Of a stretch of DNA of 64,000 bases, positions 1 to 9,150 are shown one piece after another; the stretch's first letter is position 1; the number at the start of each line of letters is the position of its first letter. Source of the stretch: Desulfobacteraceae bacterium (GTDB taxonomy: Bacteria > Desulfobacterota > Desulfobacteria > Desulfobacterales > Desulfobacteraceae); the NCBI GenBank assembly GCA_004796375.1, contig QZLA01000109.1:1-64000 (forward strand), written 5' to 3'. The translations under genes were made by a program, and so were the position numbers. The notes under the pieces are model-generated. The model was not told the origin of the DNA. It made no database searches and was given only the letters and a program-made list of their open reading frames with translations.

Positions 1-4
1 AAAA

Positions 5-102
5 TGGCGGAAGTGCATGGGAATCGAACCCACCCGGGACGGTTCTAGCGCCCCACATCGGATTTGAAGTCCGAGGGCCCCACCAGTGAGCCGCGCACTT
101 CC
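5..102 (-). tRNA. selC: tRNA-Sec (anticodon UCA)
   Basis: Read on the minus strand this is a 98-nt tRNA that starts GGAAGTGC, ends GCACTTCC-G and carries an encoded CCA. It has the T-loop TTCGATT and the anticodon loop ACTTCAAA, with anticodon TCA. The long acceptor arm, the large variable arm and the total length fit selenocysteine tRNA and not a serine or suppressor tRNA. It implies that the organism decodes UGA as selenocysteine, so selA, selB and selD should lie elsewhere. I found no convincing selenoprotein gene in the window. Confidence 0.95.
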
Positions 103-126
103 GTATCGAAATAATAAGGAACGGTA

Positions 127-154
127 AGTATACCTGAAGAACCTTAATTGTCAA
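127..154 (-). promoter_or_regulatory. sigma-70 promoter of selC
   Basis: The minus strand reads TTGACA, then 16 nt, then TATACT. This is a perfect -35 and a near-perfect -10, about 25 nt upstream of the tRNA 5' end. Transcription would start near 120, leaving only a short 5' leader for RNase P to remove. Confidence 0.8.
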
Positions 155-243
155 TCTATTTTACAGGCTTTCATTTTAAAATACAAAGGAAAATACGAAA
201 AAAGTGAGATCCTTCGCTAAGATACCTGTTTGATGAAAAGACC

Positions 244-3200
244 TTATCCCAATGCCTCCCGGACAATCTTTGACAACTCTCTTTGCCTGAAGGGCTTTTT
301 CAGGAAATAGAGTTTCATTGAGCTTTGTTGTATATTATCCGGTAGTTTTGAATGATCTCCTGACCAAAGAATAACAGGCAGTTCGGGGCGAATTTGCTGT
401 ACTTTTTCTGCCAGATCAATTCCCGTTATGACAGGCATGGTAATATCTGACAATAGAATGTCCCAGTCATCCGGATTCCTGACAAATCGCTCCAAAGCAT
501 CCACACTGTCTGTCAGGGCCGTCACAGAATAGCCCATTGATTCCAGCATATCCTGAGCCACAACAGAAAGGACCTCTTCATCATCCACCAAAAGGATGTT
601 TTCAACGCCCTGGTGTTGATCATTGTTCAGCTTACCCGACTTTTTGGAAGTGTGTTCATGAACCGGCAGGAAAACAAACACATCAGTTCCTTTGCCCTCA
701 ACACTATGAATCCGGATATCTCCGTTGTGGTCTTTTATGATACCGTGCACCACAGACATTCCCAGACCCGTGCCTCTTTCTTTCTCTTTGGTGGTAAAAA
801 ACGGGTCAAAAATTTTAGGCAGGATCTCCGGTGACATTCCGCAACCATTGTCTGACAGCTGAAGCCTGATATATTCGCCCGGGAGGAGATCATCATATTT
901 CCGGCTGTCTTCATTGCTGATCTGTAAAGTGTCCAGAACGATTTCCAGTGTTCCCCCATCTGCCATAGCATGTAATGCATTTGTGCTAAGGTTCATAATC
1001 ACCTGATGGATCTGGGTCGGATCCCCCATGACAAAAGGCAACCCAGGCTTAATATCCTGTTGGATATTAATGGTCGCTGGCATTGATGCCCGGATTAACT
1101 TCAATGCCTCTTTTACGACCAGGCGGACATCCACAGAGTGCATCTCCCGCTCACTTTTCCTGCTGAAGGTCAGAATCTGGGAGATCAGTTTCCTGGCACG
1201 CTCACTGCCGTCGATAATCCCGTTCAACCTGGAATAGCTCCTTGACCCCTCTTCAACGTCATCCATAACCAACTCGGCATAACCGATAATCCCCGCCAGA
1301 ATATTGTTGAAATCATGAGCAATACCACCGGCAAGCGTACCAACAGCCTCCAGTTTTTGAGACTGACGGACCCGGGATTCCAGGTTTTTCCTTTGGGTGA
1401 TATCCATATGGGTTCCCAGCATCCTCAGCGGCCTGCCTTCTCCATCTTTTTCCACCGCCCTGCCCCTGCCGAGTATCCAGCGCCAGTTTCCACCCTTTGC
1501 CAGCATTCGAAATTCCATCTCAAACGGTTCACCTGATTCAAGTGCCTGGTTCACTGCCCTTTCAGCCTGGTCCAAATCATCCGGATGAATTAGATTTTGC
1601 CAGGTTTCATAGGATGCCGGCAGTTCATCGGGATCATAACCGAGCATGGTATAATACCGGGAACTGAAATACACATCACCATTGTCAAGGCGCCAGTCCC
1701 ATACACCATCGCGGAGCGAATTTAAAACCAGGTTCAGTCGCTGCTCACTTTTTATGATCTGTTTTTCAGTTTCCTTTTTCTCGCTGATATCCCTGATACT
1801 GGTTCGAATCCCTAAATAATTCCTGTCTTCAGAATAGATGGGGCGGCAGGAAAATGAGATCCAGCTGTGCTGACCATCTTTCTTAACAATCCTGTAGTGC
1901 CGGTCATTAATGAATTTGCGTTTTGAAAGTGCTTCAGTGATATCACTGAGAGCAACCGACAGATCCTCTTCAATGATGATCATTCCAAGCTGATCCGAAA
2001 GGGCGCCCGCTTTCATGTATTCTGCCATGGAATAGCCGGTAATCCTCTCTATGGCAGGATTCAGCCAGACAAGATTGCCGTCGGGGTCCAGCCAATTCTC
2101 CCAGTCCACGGTGTAGTCGGCTATGGCTTTAAATTTTTCTTCATTCTTTTTCAGCTCTCTTTCGTACCGTTTCTGCTCACTGTCATCATGGATGGCTAAC
2201 ACCCACCCAAGGCAGTTGTTATCATACCCTCTCATCTGGGTGGCACTGATTCTCACCGGAAGTGTTTTACCGCTTTGCTGTTTCAGCTCATAAGCCTCCA
2301 GATAAAAGTGCTGATCCGTTTCCACGCAGGTATTGAGTTTTTCCCAGAAGTCGGCATGGTGACTGGTGGTTTCATGAAGAAAATCTGAAGATTTATTAAG
2401 TAACTCTGTTTTATCATATCCAAACATCTTTGAGGCCGCTGGATTGCAGTCCTTTATTCTTGGCGGGTCTGAGGCATCCAGGACCAGGATGGCATCCAAC
2501 TGGCTGCTGAATATCTTTTCCATCAAGTATCTGGAAGCATCCAGTTCCCTTGTCCGCTGCAACACAATTTTTTCAAGCTCTTCAGCCTTTTTGGATTCTA
2601 CCCTAACAATATGATCATGATACTGCTGCCGCTGAACCGCTGATGCAAACAGATCAGCCAGCCGCTTGGCGATGATCAGATCAATTTCCAAAAATTGATT
2701 TTCAGGATTTGCAAGGGCAATCTGCCCGACCAGATCTCCGCCGATCATTGCCGGGACGCCCAAAAAAGCATTGATTTTGATATGCCCCTCAGGCGTACCG
2801 CACGAACGGGGGTCTCCTTCGATATCATTCAGCATGACAGGTTGCTTGTGATCCAGCACCCAGCCAAACAAACCCGTACATTTTTCAAATTTTATTGATT
2901 TGTCAGGGATCATGCATTCCTGCCAGATATCCCGGGTCATGGTGTGACAAGTCAAGACACCCGTTTCCGGCTCATAGGTGCCAACGTAGCCGTATCTGCT
3001 CTTGGTCAGTTTTTTAGCTACATCAAGGACCTTTCCCGATATATCCACCATGTTGGTTTGGGTTAAAAGCAGGGCGGACAGATCTGCCAGCTCATGATCA
3101 ATCCGCTTTTGCAGTTCCATTTCCTCTTGGAGCTTTTTCTGCTCGACAATGGACCAGGTGACATCTGCAAAGTAGGATACGATTTCTGTGTCTCTTTCAT

Positions 3201-4392
3201 CATAATCACTGGATTTGTTTCCCACACCCAGGATAGCGACGATCAGCCCGCCCCGGATAACCGGAACGACAAGCTCACGGATGATTTTAGCATGATCGTT
3301 GGGCAGTCCCTTTTTATTGTCAAGTGATGCGTAGTCATTATGAATAACAGGCTTGCGAGTACGAACGCATTCAACCCAGACACCCGCCTTATCAACACTA
3401 TAGTGCATCCCTTTGCCGCTGATGTTGCAGAATTCATTCAAGGTACGGGTAGACCACTGCTGGAGGGTCAAGTTTTTCTGATCAGGATTGACAAAGTGAT
3501 AGAATCCAATGGGGCTGTTTACGATTTTGCCCAGATCATCCAGGGCTTTTTTTAAAAGTTCGTCCAGAGAATGGCTTGAGGCATAGCTGATGAGGGACTG
3601 GCGGGACTGAATCAGCTGATGGAGACTGCTATACGGTGTTTTATTCTTCAGGACCAGGATACTGCTGCTTCCAGTCCCGCTCTCATCGGTCACTTCAGCG
3701 CCGGTAACCATGACAGGTATTGTTTTATGGAGCTTTGAAACAACAACAAGTTTGAGGGATTGTAGTTCAGCCATTTCCTCAAACCGGTAAAAGTCAGATG
3801 GAATAGCGATTGTTTCATCCGTGTTTTCGTCGACAAGGGTCAGGATATGATCAAGAGGTTGCCCTATCGCCTCTGATGCAGAAAACCCGGTTAAAATCTG
3901 CGCGGTCATGTTGATCCGCTGGATGCAGAGGGATTGATCCAGGTAGAACGCCGCATTCTCTGATGAAGCTGACAGATCCGGCAATGTCCGGATTTGGTCA
4001 TCAAGGGTAGGCGTCAGGACAATCAGGCGATAGCGTGAGCCGTTGTCCTGATCTTCTATATGACGGATCCAGCAGGAATATGGTGTGATGTCCCCCTCTT
4101 TTTGCCGAAACCTTAGCATCATTTTGTCATCTTGTTCCAGGTTGTCCAAAATGAGATGCTGATCAGTCCCATCGAGCATCTGATGCCATTCTGCCGGGCG
4201 GTGAGTGCAGCTGTCCGGATCGACACCCAGTGACTTCCAAAACCCGGGGCTGATATACTCAACCTCCGGATCGGACAAATCTTTGAGTAAAAACCCTGTA
4301 ACAGTTTCGGTGGTGATCAGTTTCAACATATGCGGGTCCCTGCTGATGAATTGTTCCAGCCATCTCTTTAAGTGCTGTATCTTCTTGTCCAT
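244..4392 (-). CDS. PAS/GAF hybrid sensor histidine kinase with C-terminal receiver
   Basis: This is a very large cytoplasmic sensor kinase of 1382 aa. In order it shows PAS-like segments in the first ~260 residues, two GAF domains (~270-600), a coiled linker, three PAS/PAC repeats (~630-1010), HisKA (H-box AHDFNN), HATPase (N-box NLSTNALHAM, G1 DNGCGM, G2 GTGLGM) and a receiver with acidic DDEE, phospho-acceptor in LLSDITMP and Lys in KKPF. No membrane segment is seen. I prefer the ATG at 4392, which has AAGGAT upstream. A GTG at 4446 would add 18 residues. It lies 84 nt below the HD-GYP regulator and is probably the last gene of the signalling operon. The ligand is unknown. Confidence 0.9.
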   Translation of the reverse strand: MDKKIQHLKRWLEQFISRDPHMLKLITTETVTGFLLKDLSDPEVEYISPGFWKSLGVDPDSCTHRPAEWHQMLDGTDQHLILDNLEQDDKMMLRFRQKEGDITPYSCWIRHIEDQDNGSRYRLIVLTPTLDDQIRTLPDLSASSENAAFYLDQSLCIQRINMTAQILTGFSASEAIGQPLDHILTLVDENTDETIAIPSDFYRFEEMAELQSLKLVVVSKLHKTIPVMVTGAEVTDESGTGSSSILVLKNKTPYSSLHQLIQSRQSLISYASSHSLDELLKKALDDLGKIVNSPIGFYHFVNPDQKNLTLQQWSTRTLNEFCNISGKGMHYSVDKAGVWVECVRTRKPVIHNDYASLDNKKGLPNDHAKIIRELVVPVIRGGLIVAILGVGNKSSDYDERDTEIVSYFADVTWSIVEQKKLQEEMELQKRIDHELADLSALLLTQTNMVDISGKVLDVAKKLTKSRYGYVGTYEPETGVLTCHTMTRDIWQECMIPDKSIKFEKCTGLFGWVLDHKQPVMLNDIEGDPRSCGTPEGHIKINAFLGVPAMIGGDLVGQIALANPENQFLEIDLIIAKRLADLFASAVQRQQYHDHIVRVESKKAEELEKIVLQRTRELDASRYLMEKIFSSQLDAILVLDASDPPRIKDCNPAASKMFGYDKTELLNKSSDFLHETTSHHADFWEKLNTCVETDQHFYLEAYELKQQSGKTLPVRISATQMRGYDNNCLGWVLAIHDDSEQKRYERELKKNEEKFKAIADYTVDWENWLDPDGNLVWLNPAIERITGYSMAEYMKAGALSDQLGMIIIEEDLSVALSDITEALSKRKFINDRHYRIVKKDGQHSWISFSCRPIYSEDRNYLGIRTSIRDISEKKETEKQIIKSEQRLNLVLNSLRDGVWDWRLDNGDVYFSSRYYTMLGYDPDELPASYETWQNLIHPDDLDQAERAVNQALESGEPFEMEFRMLAKGGNWRWILGRGRAVEKDGEGRPLRMLGTHMDITQRKNLESRVRQSQKLEAVGTLAGGIAHDFNNILAGIIGYAELVMDDVEEGSRSYSRLNGIIDGSERARKLISQILTFSRKSEREMHSVDVRLVVKEALKLIRASMPATINIQQDIKPGLPFVMGDPTQIHQVIMNLSTNALHAMADGGTLEIVLDTLQISNEDSRKYDDLLPGEYIRLQLSDNGCGMSPEILPKIFDPFFTTKEKERGTGLGMSVVHGIIKDHNGDIRIHSVEGKGTDVFVFLPVHEHTSKKSGKLNNDQHQGVENILLVDDEEVLSVVAQDMLESMGYSVTALTDSVDALERFVRNPDDWDILLSDITMPVITGIDLAEKVQQIRPELPVILWSGDHSKLPDNIQQSSMKLYFLKKPFRQRELSKIVREALG

Positions 4393-4530
4393 GGGTATCA
4401 AATCCTTGTATAAGTAGGGCGGAGAACTATTGAGGCCCTTGATCACATCCCCAAAATAGCAATTTTTCCCGGGTAATAAAAGTGTGGGTTGTCGTACCTT
4501 CTTTTTTTCATTGCACCTCGGGCAAAATCA

Positions 4531-5676
4531 TCAGCAGGCATGATCGAGCTTTTCCTCATTTAAAGCGGTCTGCTTTACTCCGTCTGTGTTGCCGTGGGAT
4601 ACCTCCGGCTCAAGATCATCTGGCTCTGCATATTTGGTGGCAATGGCATTGAATTCTTTTTCATTCTTTAAGAATAGGTCAACCAGATCCGGATCAAATT
4701 GCTTTCCTTTGGAGTTCTTGATGATGGCAACGGCTTTGTCGTGTGAAAATGCAGGTTTATATACCCGTTTTGTGGTTAATGCGTCATAGACATCTGCCAC
4801 GGTCATTAATCGTCCGGACAACGGTATCTCCTTTTCCTTGAGGCCTTGCGGGTAACCACTGCCATCCCACTTTTCATGGTGGCTGTGTGCAATTTCGCGT
4901 GCAATGCTTAAAAAGGATTGTTTCCCCAGGCTTTTTTCAGATGCCTTGATGATATTTTTACCATAAATCGTATGTTGTTTCATCTGTTCAAATTCATGGG
5001 ATGTGAGTTTGCCGGGTTTTAGAAGCACACTGTCAGGAACCCCGACCTTGCCGATATCATGAAGCGGGGCAGATTTGACGAGCAATTCAATGATATTGTC
5101 ATCCATGGGATATTCAAGATTGCCGGACCCTGACCGCATGGCGATGGCAAGACATTGAACAAAGTTTTTGGTACGCTTGATGTGCCCGCCGGTTTCAGGG
5201 TCACGGAATTCCGCCAGATTACCTGCAATTTCAATGGTAACATCCTGGGTAAGATTTAATAAATGGGTTCTTTTAGACACGAGAAGTTCAAGGTTATCCC
5301 TGTGCTCTTTCAAAGCAATGTGATTTTTTACCCTCCGTTCAAGCAGCCTTGGATTGAACGGTTTAGTAATATAATCCACGGCTCCGTATTGTAATCCTCT
5401 GACCTCATCGTCATCGTCGTCCAGAGCGGTTAAAAAAATAATAGGGATATCCCGGGTATGACCACTGGATTTTAACCGGAGGCATACGTCGTACCCATTC
5501 ATTTCCGGCATCATGACGTCCAGTAAAATGAGATCGGGCTGCCCGTCATTGGCCAGGGAAATCGCGTCCTGGCCATTGGTCGCCACACTGATCAGATAAT
5601 GGCTGCTCAATGCACCAATCACAAGATCGATATTATGTCTGCTGTCATCCACAACAAGGATTTTTTTTGTTTTCAT
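4531..5676 (-). CDS. Response regulator with HD-GYP c-di-GMP phosphodiesterase domain
   Basis: This 381-aa protein has a receiver (~5-120: VVDDSRHN, phospho-Asp in LLDVMMPEMNG, KPF) and an HD-GYP domain (~150-345: HDIGK, HHEKWDGSGYP, DVYDAL). HD-GYP proteins hydrolyse cyclic di-GMP, and phosphorylation of the receiver normally gates the activity. The metal-binding HD and GYP residues are all present, so activity is expected. Its ATG overlaps the stop of the upstream hybrid kinase (ATGA), so the two are translationally coupled and are likely cognate partners. It is the probable output of this sensory operon, lowering c-di-GMP to change motility or attachment. That role is inferred from gene order. 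Confidence 0.93.
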   Translation of the reverse strand: MKTKKILVVDDSRHNIDLVIGALSSHYLISVATNGQDAISLANDGQPDLILLDVMMPEMNGYDVCLRLKSSGHTRDIPIIFLTALDDDDDEVRGLQYGAVDYITKPFNPRLLERRVKNHIALKEHRDNLELLVSKRTHLLNLTQDVTIEIAGNLAEFRDPETGGHIKRTKNFVQCLAIAMRSGSGNLEYPMDDNIIELLVKSAPLHDIGKVGVPDSVLLKPGKLTSHEFEQMKQHTIYGKNIIKASEKSLGKQSFLSIAREIAHSHHEKWDGSGYPQGLKEKEIPLSGRLMTVADVYDALTTKRVYKPAFSHDKAVAIIKNSKGKQFDPDLVDLFLKNEKEFNAIATKYAEPDDLEPEVSHGNTDGVKQTALNEEKLDHAC

Positions 5677-8600
5677 GCTATTTCCGGTTCATATTCATAG
5701 ATCAAGGTTTCATTCAGGTAATGTTCTGCTTTTTTAAACTGATATTCGTTAATCCATTTCAACAGGGGGGAGAGTCGGTCGTGATCGGCCTGACTAGTGG
5801 ATGTTGACAGGATTTTCTCTAGCACAGCCGTGCTTTCGATCGGTTGATGCTGTCTGATAAGTGCCATCAGTTTGGCCGTCAGTTCATCAGCCTGTTTATT
5901 GTCTTTTTTTTCCGCCTGAGCCTTAACAGGTATATCATTGTCACGGGATACCGCCCCCCGAGATGAAAGCAGTTTTTCCGCCTCTTTCGTCACTCCCGCC
6001 AGTTCCCTGAAAATGAGAGGGGTATCTTTTTTTATTACTGATTCATATTTATCTACGGTTGCATTGGCAGCAAGATCGTCATGAACGGTTTCTTTAAGAA
6101 TGGACTCCGACTTTTCAGCCAACCGGGACAAGTGGTTGGCACCAATCATCCGCGCCGTTGACTTCAAATTATGCAGGCGTAATCCAATGCTCTCAAAATT
6201 GACTTGGTTCAGATCATCGTTGAGCTGCGTCTCAAAATCCTCATAGGAACTGATAAACGTTTTCAGCATTTTCATAAACAACTGAGGATTGTGATTCACA
6301 TAATCCAATCCGGCATTCATGTCAATCGACGGTTCTTCAACCGGTGTCATATGGCTCATATGTTCAGGAGCCACGGTCAACCACTGATCAATGGTTTTGT
6401 AAAATAATTCCTGCCGAATGGGTTTCGTTATGCAATCATCCATACCACATTGCCTGCATCTGGCCTGGAACTCTTTAAGGGCATGACCAGTAATTGCAAT
6501 AATCGGCACACGCCCTGATCCATTCACATCAAGCCCCCTGATCAGACGTGATGCCTCATAACCGTCCATACCCGGCATCTGAATATCCATGAGGATGAGA
6601 TCAAATGGCTGAGACTTGACCATTTCAATGGCATCATAACCGGTTGAGGCTTCGAACAGCACCGCACCTTTTTTACTAAGGAATGCCGAAACAATCTCGC
6701 GGTTAATGGAATCATCATCCACAACCAGTACTTTCCTGGAATAAAGGCTGCTGCCTTCATCTTGACAGCCTGGTACCCTATATACGTCTGTTGCAGGAAT
6801 GGCACTGTTATGTTCACAACCATTCAGCAAACCCTTTATAAAACGCATTGGTGTAATGGTCTGGTCAAGAATTGAAAAATGAACACCATGCCGTTCGAAA
6901 AACTTTTGCTGTTTCATATTATGCTGTCCGGAAAAGTGACCGTTCTTCATAAGGAAGACGTGTAAGGCTGCTATTCCCATCAGTTTCTCAATTGTATCTG
7001 AATCTGCATTCAGGATCGATTCCATCTTGATCTCATCTACGAACAGGAACAGAGGCAGTGATTCCCTGGAACGGTAAAGAAGCAACTGAGTTGCCTTTCT
7101 TACGTTCTCGGTCATGATGCTGAAGACTTCAAGGGATTCAAGGTTCGATTTAAGCGAGTGCCCTGCATCTATATCTGCGCTCAAGATCACAGCGCCTGCA
7201 TGTTTCAGTTTTTTTACCGGAAAATGGGGTATCTCTTTGGTTCCTGACGATTTCAAGAGCAAGGAAATGCTGAACACCGACCCCTCGTCCGGACGGCTTT
7301 GCACATCAATCTCACCACCCATCAGGGCCAGCATTTTTTTAACAATCACAAGTCCAAGGCCTGTGCCGCCGTATTTTCGAGTTGTGGAGCTGTCCAGCTG
7401 CGTAAAGGGCTGAAAAAGCTTGGACAACTGAATATCTGACATGCCGATCCCCGTGTCCTTGACATGAATAGACAGCCGCTCAAATCCGTTTTCATCCTGA
7501 ACATGATCTGACATGACAATGACACTGCCTTCCAAGGTATATTTCAGAGCATTGCTGATCAGGTTCATTAGAATCTGGCTAATTCTTGCGGCATCCCCTA
7601 ATAAAAACATGGGCAGCGAGTGGTGATGCTCATATATCAATTTGATATCTTTTTCCTGGGCCGTATATTTGAGTACATCAAATATTTTTTCAATCAACGA
7701 ACCCAGCTGGAATTCCTGTTCAACTAATTCTATCTTGTCTGCTTCTATTTTTGTCAGATCAAGAATGTCACTGATAATGGATAGAAGGGCGTCTGCCGCA
7801 CCATGAATATTAGAGATAAAATGGTGCTGACTATCATCCAATGATGAATCCAGCAAGAGCCGGCTCATCCCCAGAATGGCATTCATGGGGGTCCTGATTT
7901 CATGGGACATGGTGGCCAGGAAATTAGTTTTGGCCCGTGTCGCAGACTCAGCCTGATTCTTTGCCTGTTTGAGTTGCTTGATCATTTGTTTTCGGCCGGT
8001 GATATCTTCTTTTACCGCCACATAATGGATAATATTGCCATCTGCATCGGTTATGGGTGAGATCGAGGCAGATTCCCAATACAGCTGACCATTTTTTTTT
8101 TGGTTGATAAATTCACCCTTCCATGTGTTGCCGCTGGAAAGGGTTGACCACAATTTTTTGTACTGTTTTGATGATGTCCTGCCAGCACTGAGCATTTTCG
8201 GGTTCTGCCCAATGGCTTCATCTGCCGAATACCCGGTAACTTCAGAAAATTTTGGATTAACATATTCGATATTACCGCTTGTGTCGGTAATCACCACACT
8301 CACAGGGCTGAACTCAACCGCCTGTGACAGACGCAGGATTTCTTTTTCCGTGTTCTTCTGCTCGGTGACATCCTGCATGATTTCCATAACCCTGGATGGC
8401 AGACCATTTTCGTCATAACCCGCAATACTGGTCCGGCACTGGAAAATCCGGTTCTGAGCATGAAGATCCTTATGCAAATAATTACTGACGCGGGGCTTTC
8501 CGTCTGCAAACGTCTCCTGAACAATACAGGACTTGCAATTCTCCGAAGCCCCACCGTATGCATTGATACATTTTTTGAATTCGATATCGTTTCCAAACAG

Positions 8601-9140
8601 GTTCCTGGCATGTTCATTGGCCCAGACAATGCTCATTGATTTGTCCAGTATGCAGATCGGATCGGGTATGGATGCCAGCATCCCGGCCAGCTCATTATCC
8701 TTCTGGATCAGGTCCTGGTTTATGTTCCACAATTCAGTCACATTCTCATGGGAAGCAACCGCATACCTCCGGTTTCCCATCATCACTGTGTTGAATATGA
8801 CTTTAAACCACCTTTTCTGGGTAGGGGAATGACATGGATATTCAATGGAAAACTCTTCAATCCTGCCGCAAAGAAGCTCGGCAAACCGCTGGGCAACCTC
8901 ATGTGCACCTTCGCTGCAGGCACCGACTGCCTGCTCGACAACCGTCAAGTATCGATGCCCCAGGCCGTAATTTTCGGTTTGAAGATCGTTTTCATCTGCA
9001 AAATTACGCCATGCCCGGTTGACATAAATAATTTCTGAAACATCATTCATCACTGCAATATGGTGCGGCAGGGCATCCAGTACAGACCTAAACAAATCAC
9101 CAGGTGTTGATAATGGCTCAATAGCGGCAGTTCGTTGCAT
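5673..9140 (-). CDS. Hybrid sensor kinase, PAS-HisKA-HATPase-REC-HPt (BarA/TorS-like layout)
   Basis: This 1155-aa protein has three PAS domains (roughly 12-130, 145-265, 275-390), HisKA (SHEIRTPMN), HATPase (NLISNALKYT, DTGIGM, GTGLGL), a weak receiver-like segment without a clear phospho-Asp, a true receiver (VVDDDSIN, LLMDIQMPGMDG, TKPI) and an HPt domain with the helix HNLKSTARMIGA that carries the phospho-His. No transmembrane helix is evident, so signals must be cytosolic or arrive through a partner. The built-in HPt could pass phosphate to the HD-GYP receiver encoded next. The gene starts 10 nt after the CheA-like gene, which suggests one transcript and a shared pathway with the chemoreceptor. 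Confidence 0.92.
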   Translation of the reverse strand: MQRTAAIEPLSTPGDLFRSVLDALPHHIAVMNDVSEIIYVNRAWRNFADENDLQTENYGLGHRYLTVVEQAVGACSEGAHEVAQRFAELLCGRIEEFSIEYPCHSPTQKRWFKVIFNTVMMGNRRYAVASHENVTELWNINQDLIQKDNELAGMLASIPDPICILDKSMSIVWANEHARNLFGNDIEFKKCINAYGGASENCKSCIVQETFADGKPRVSNYLHKDLHAQNRIFQCRTSIAGYDENGLPSRVMEIMQDVTEQKNTEKEILRLSQAVEFSPVSVVITDTSGNIEYVNPKFSEVTGYSADEAIGQNPKMLSAGRTSSKQYKKLWSTLSSGNTWKGEFINQKKNGQLYWESASISPITDADGNIIHYVAVKEDITGRKQMIKQLKQAKNQAESATRAKTNFLATMSHEIRTPMNAILGMSRLLLDSSLDDSQHHFISNIHGAADALLSIISDILDLTKIEADKIELVEQEFQLGSLIEKIFDVLKYTAQEKDIKLIYEHHHSLPMFLLGDAARISQILMNLISNALKYTLEGSVIVMSDHVQDENGFERLSIHVKDTGIGMSDIQLSKLFQPFTQLDSSTTRKYGGTGLGLVIVKKMLALMGGEIDVQSRPDEGSVFSISLLLKSSGTKEIPHFPVKKLKHAGAVILSADIDAGHSLKSNLESLEVFSIMTENVRKATQLLLYRSRESLPLFLFVDEIKMESILNADSDTIEKLMGIAALHVFLMKNGHFSGQHNMKQQKFFERHGVHFSILDQTITPMRFIKGLLNGCEHNSAIPATDVYRVPGCQDEGSSLYSRKVLVVDDDSINREIVSAFLSKKGAVLFEASTGYDAIEMVKSQPFDLILMDIQMPGMDGYEASRLIRGLDVNGSGRVPIIAITGHALKEFQARCRQCGMDDCITKPIRQELFYKTIDQWLTVAPEHMSHMTPVEEPSIDMNAGLDYVNHNPQLFMKMLKTFISSYEDFETQLNDDLNQVNFESIGLRLHNLKSTARMIGANHLSRLAEKSESILKETVHDDLAANATVDKYESVIKKDTPLIFRELAGVTKEAEKLLSSRGAVSRDNDIPVKAQAEKKDNKQADELTAKLMALIRQHQPIESTAVLEKILSTSTSQADHDRLSPLLKWINEYQFKKAEHYLNETLIYEYEPEIA

Positions 9141-9150
9141 ATGGACTCAC

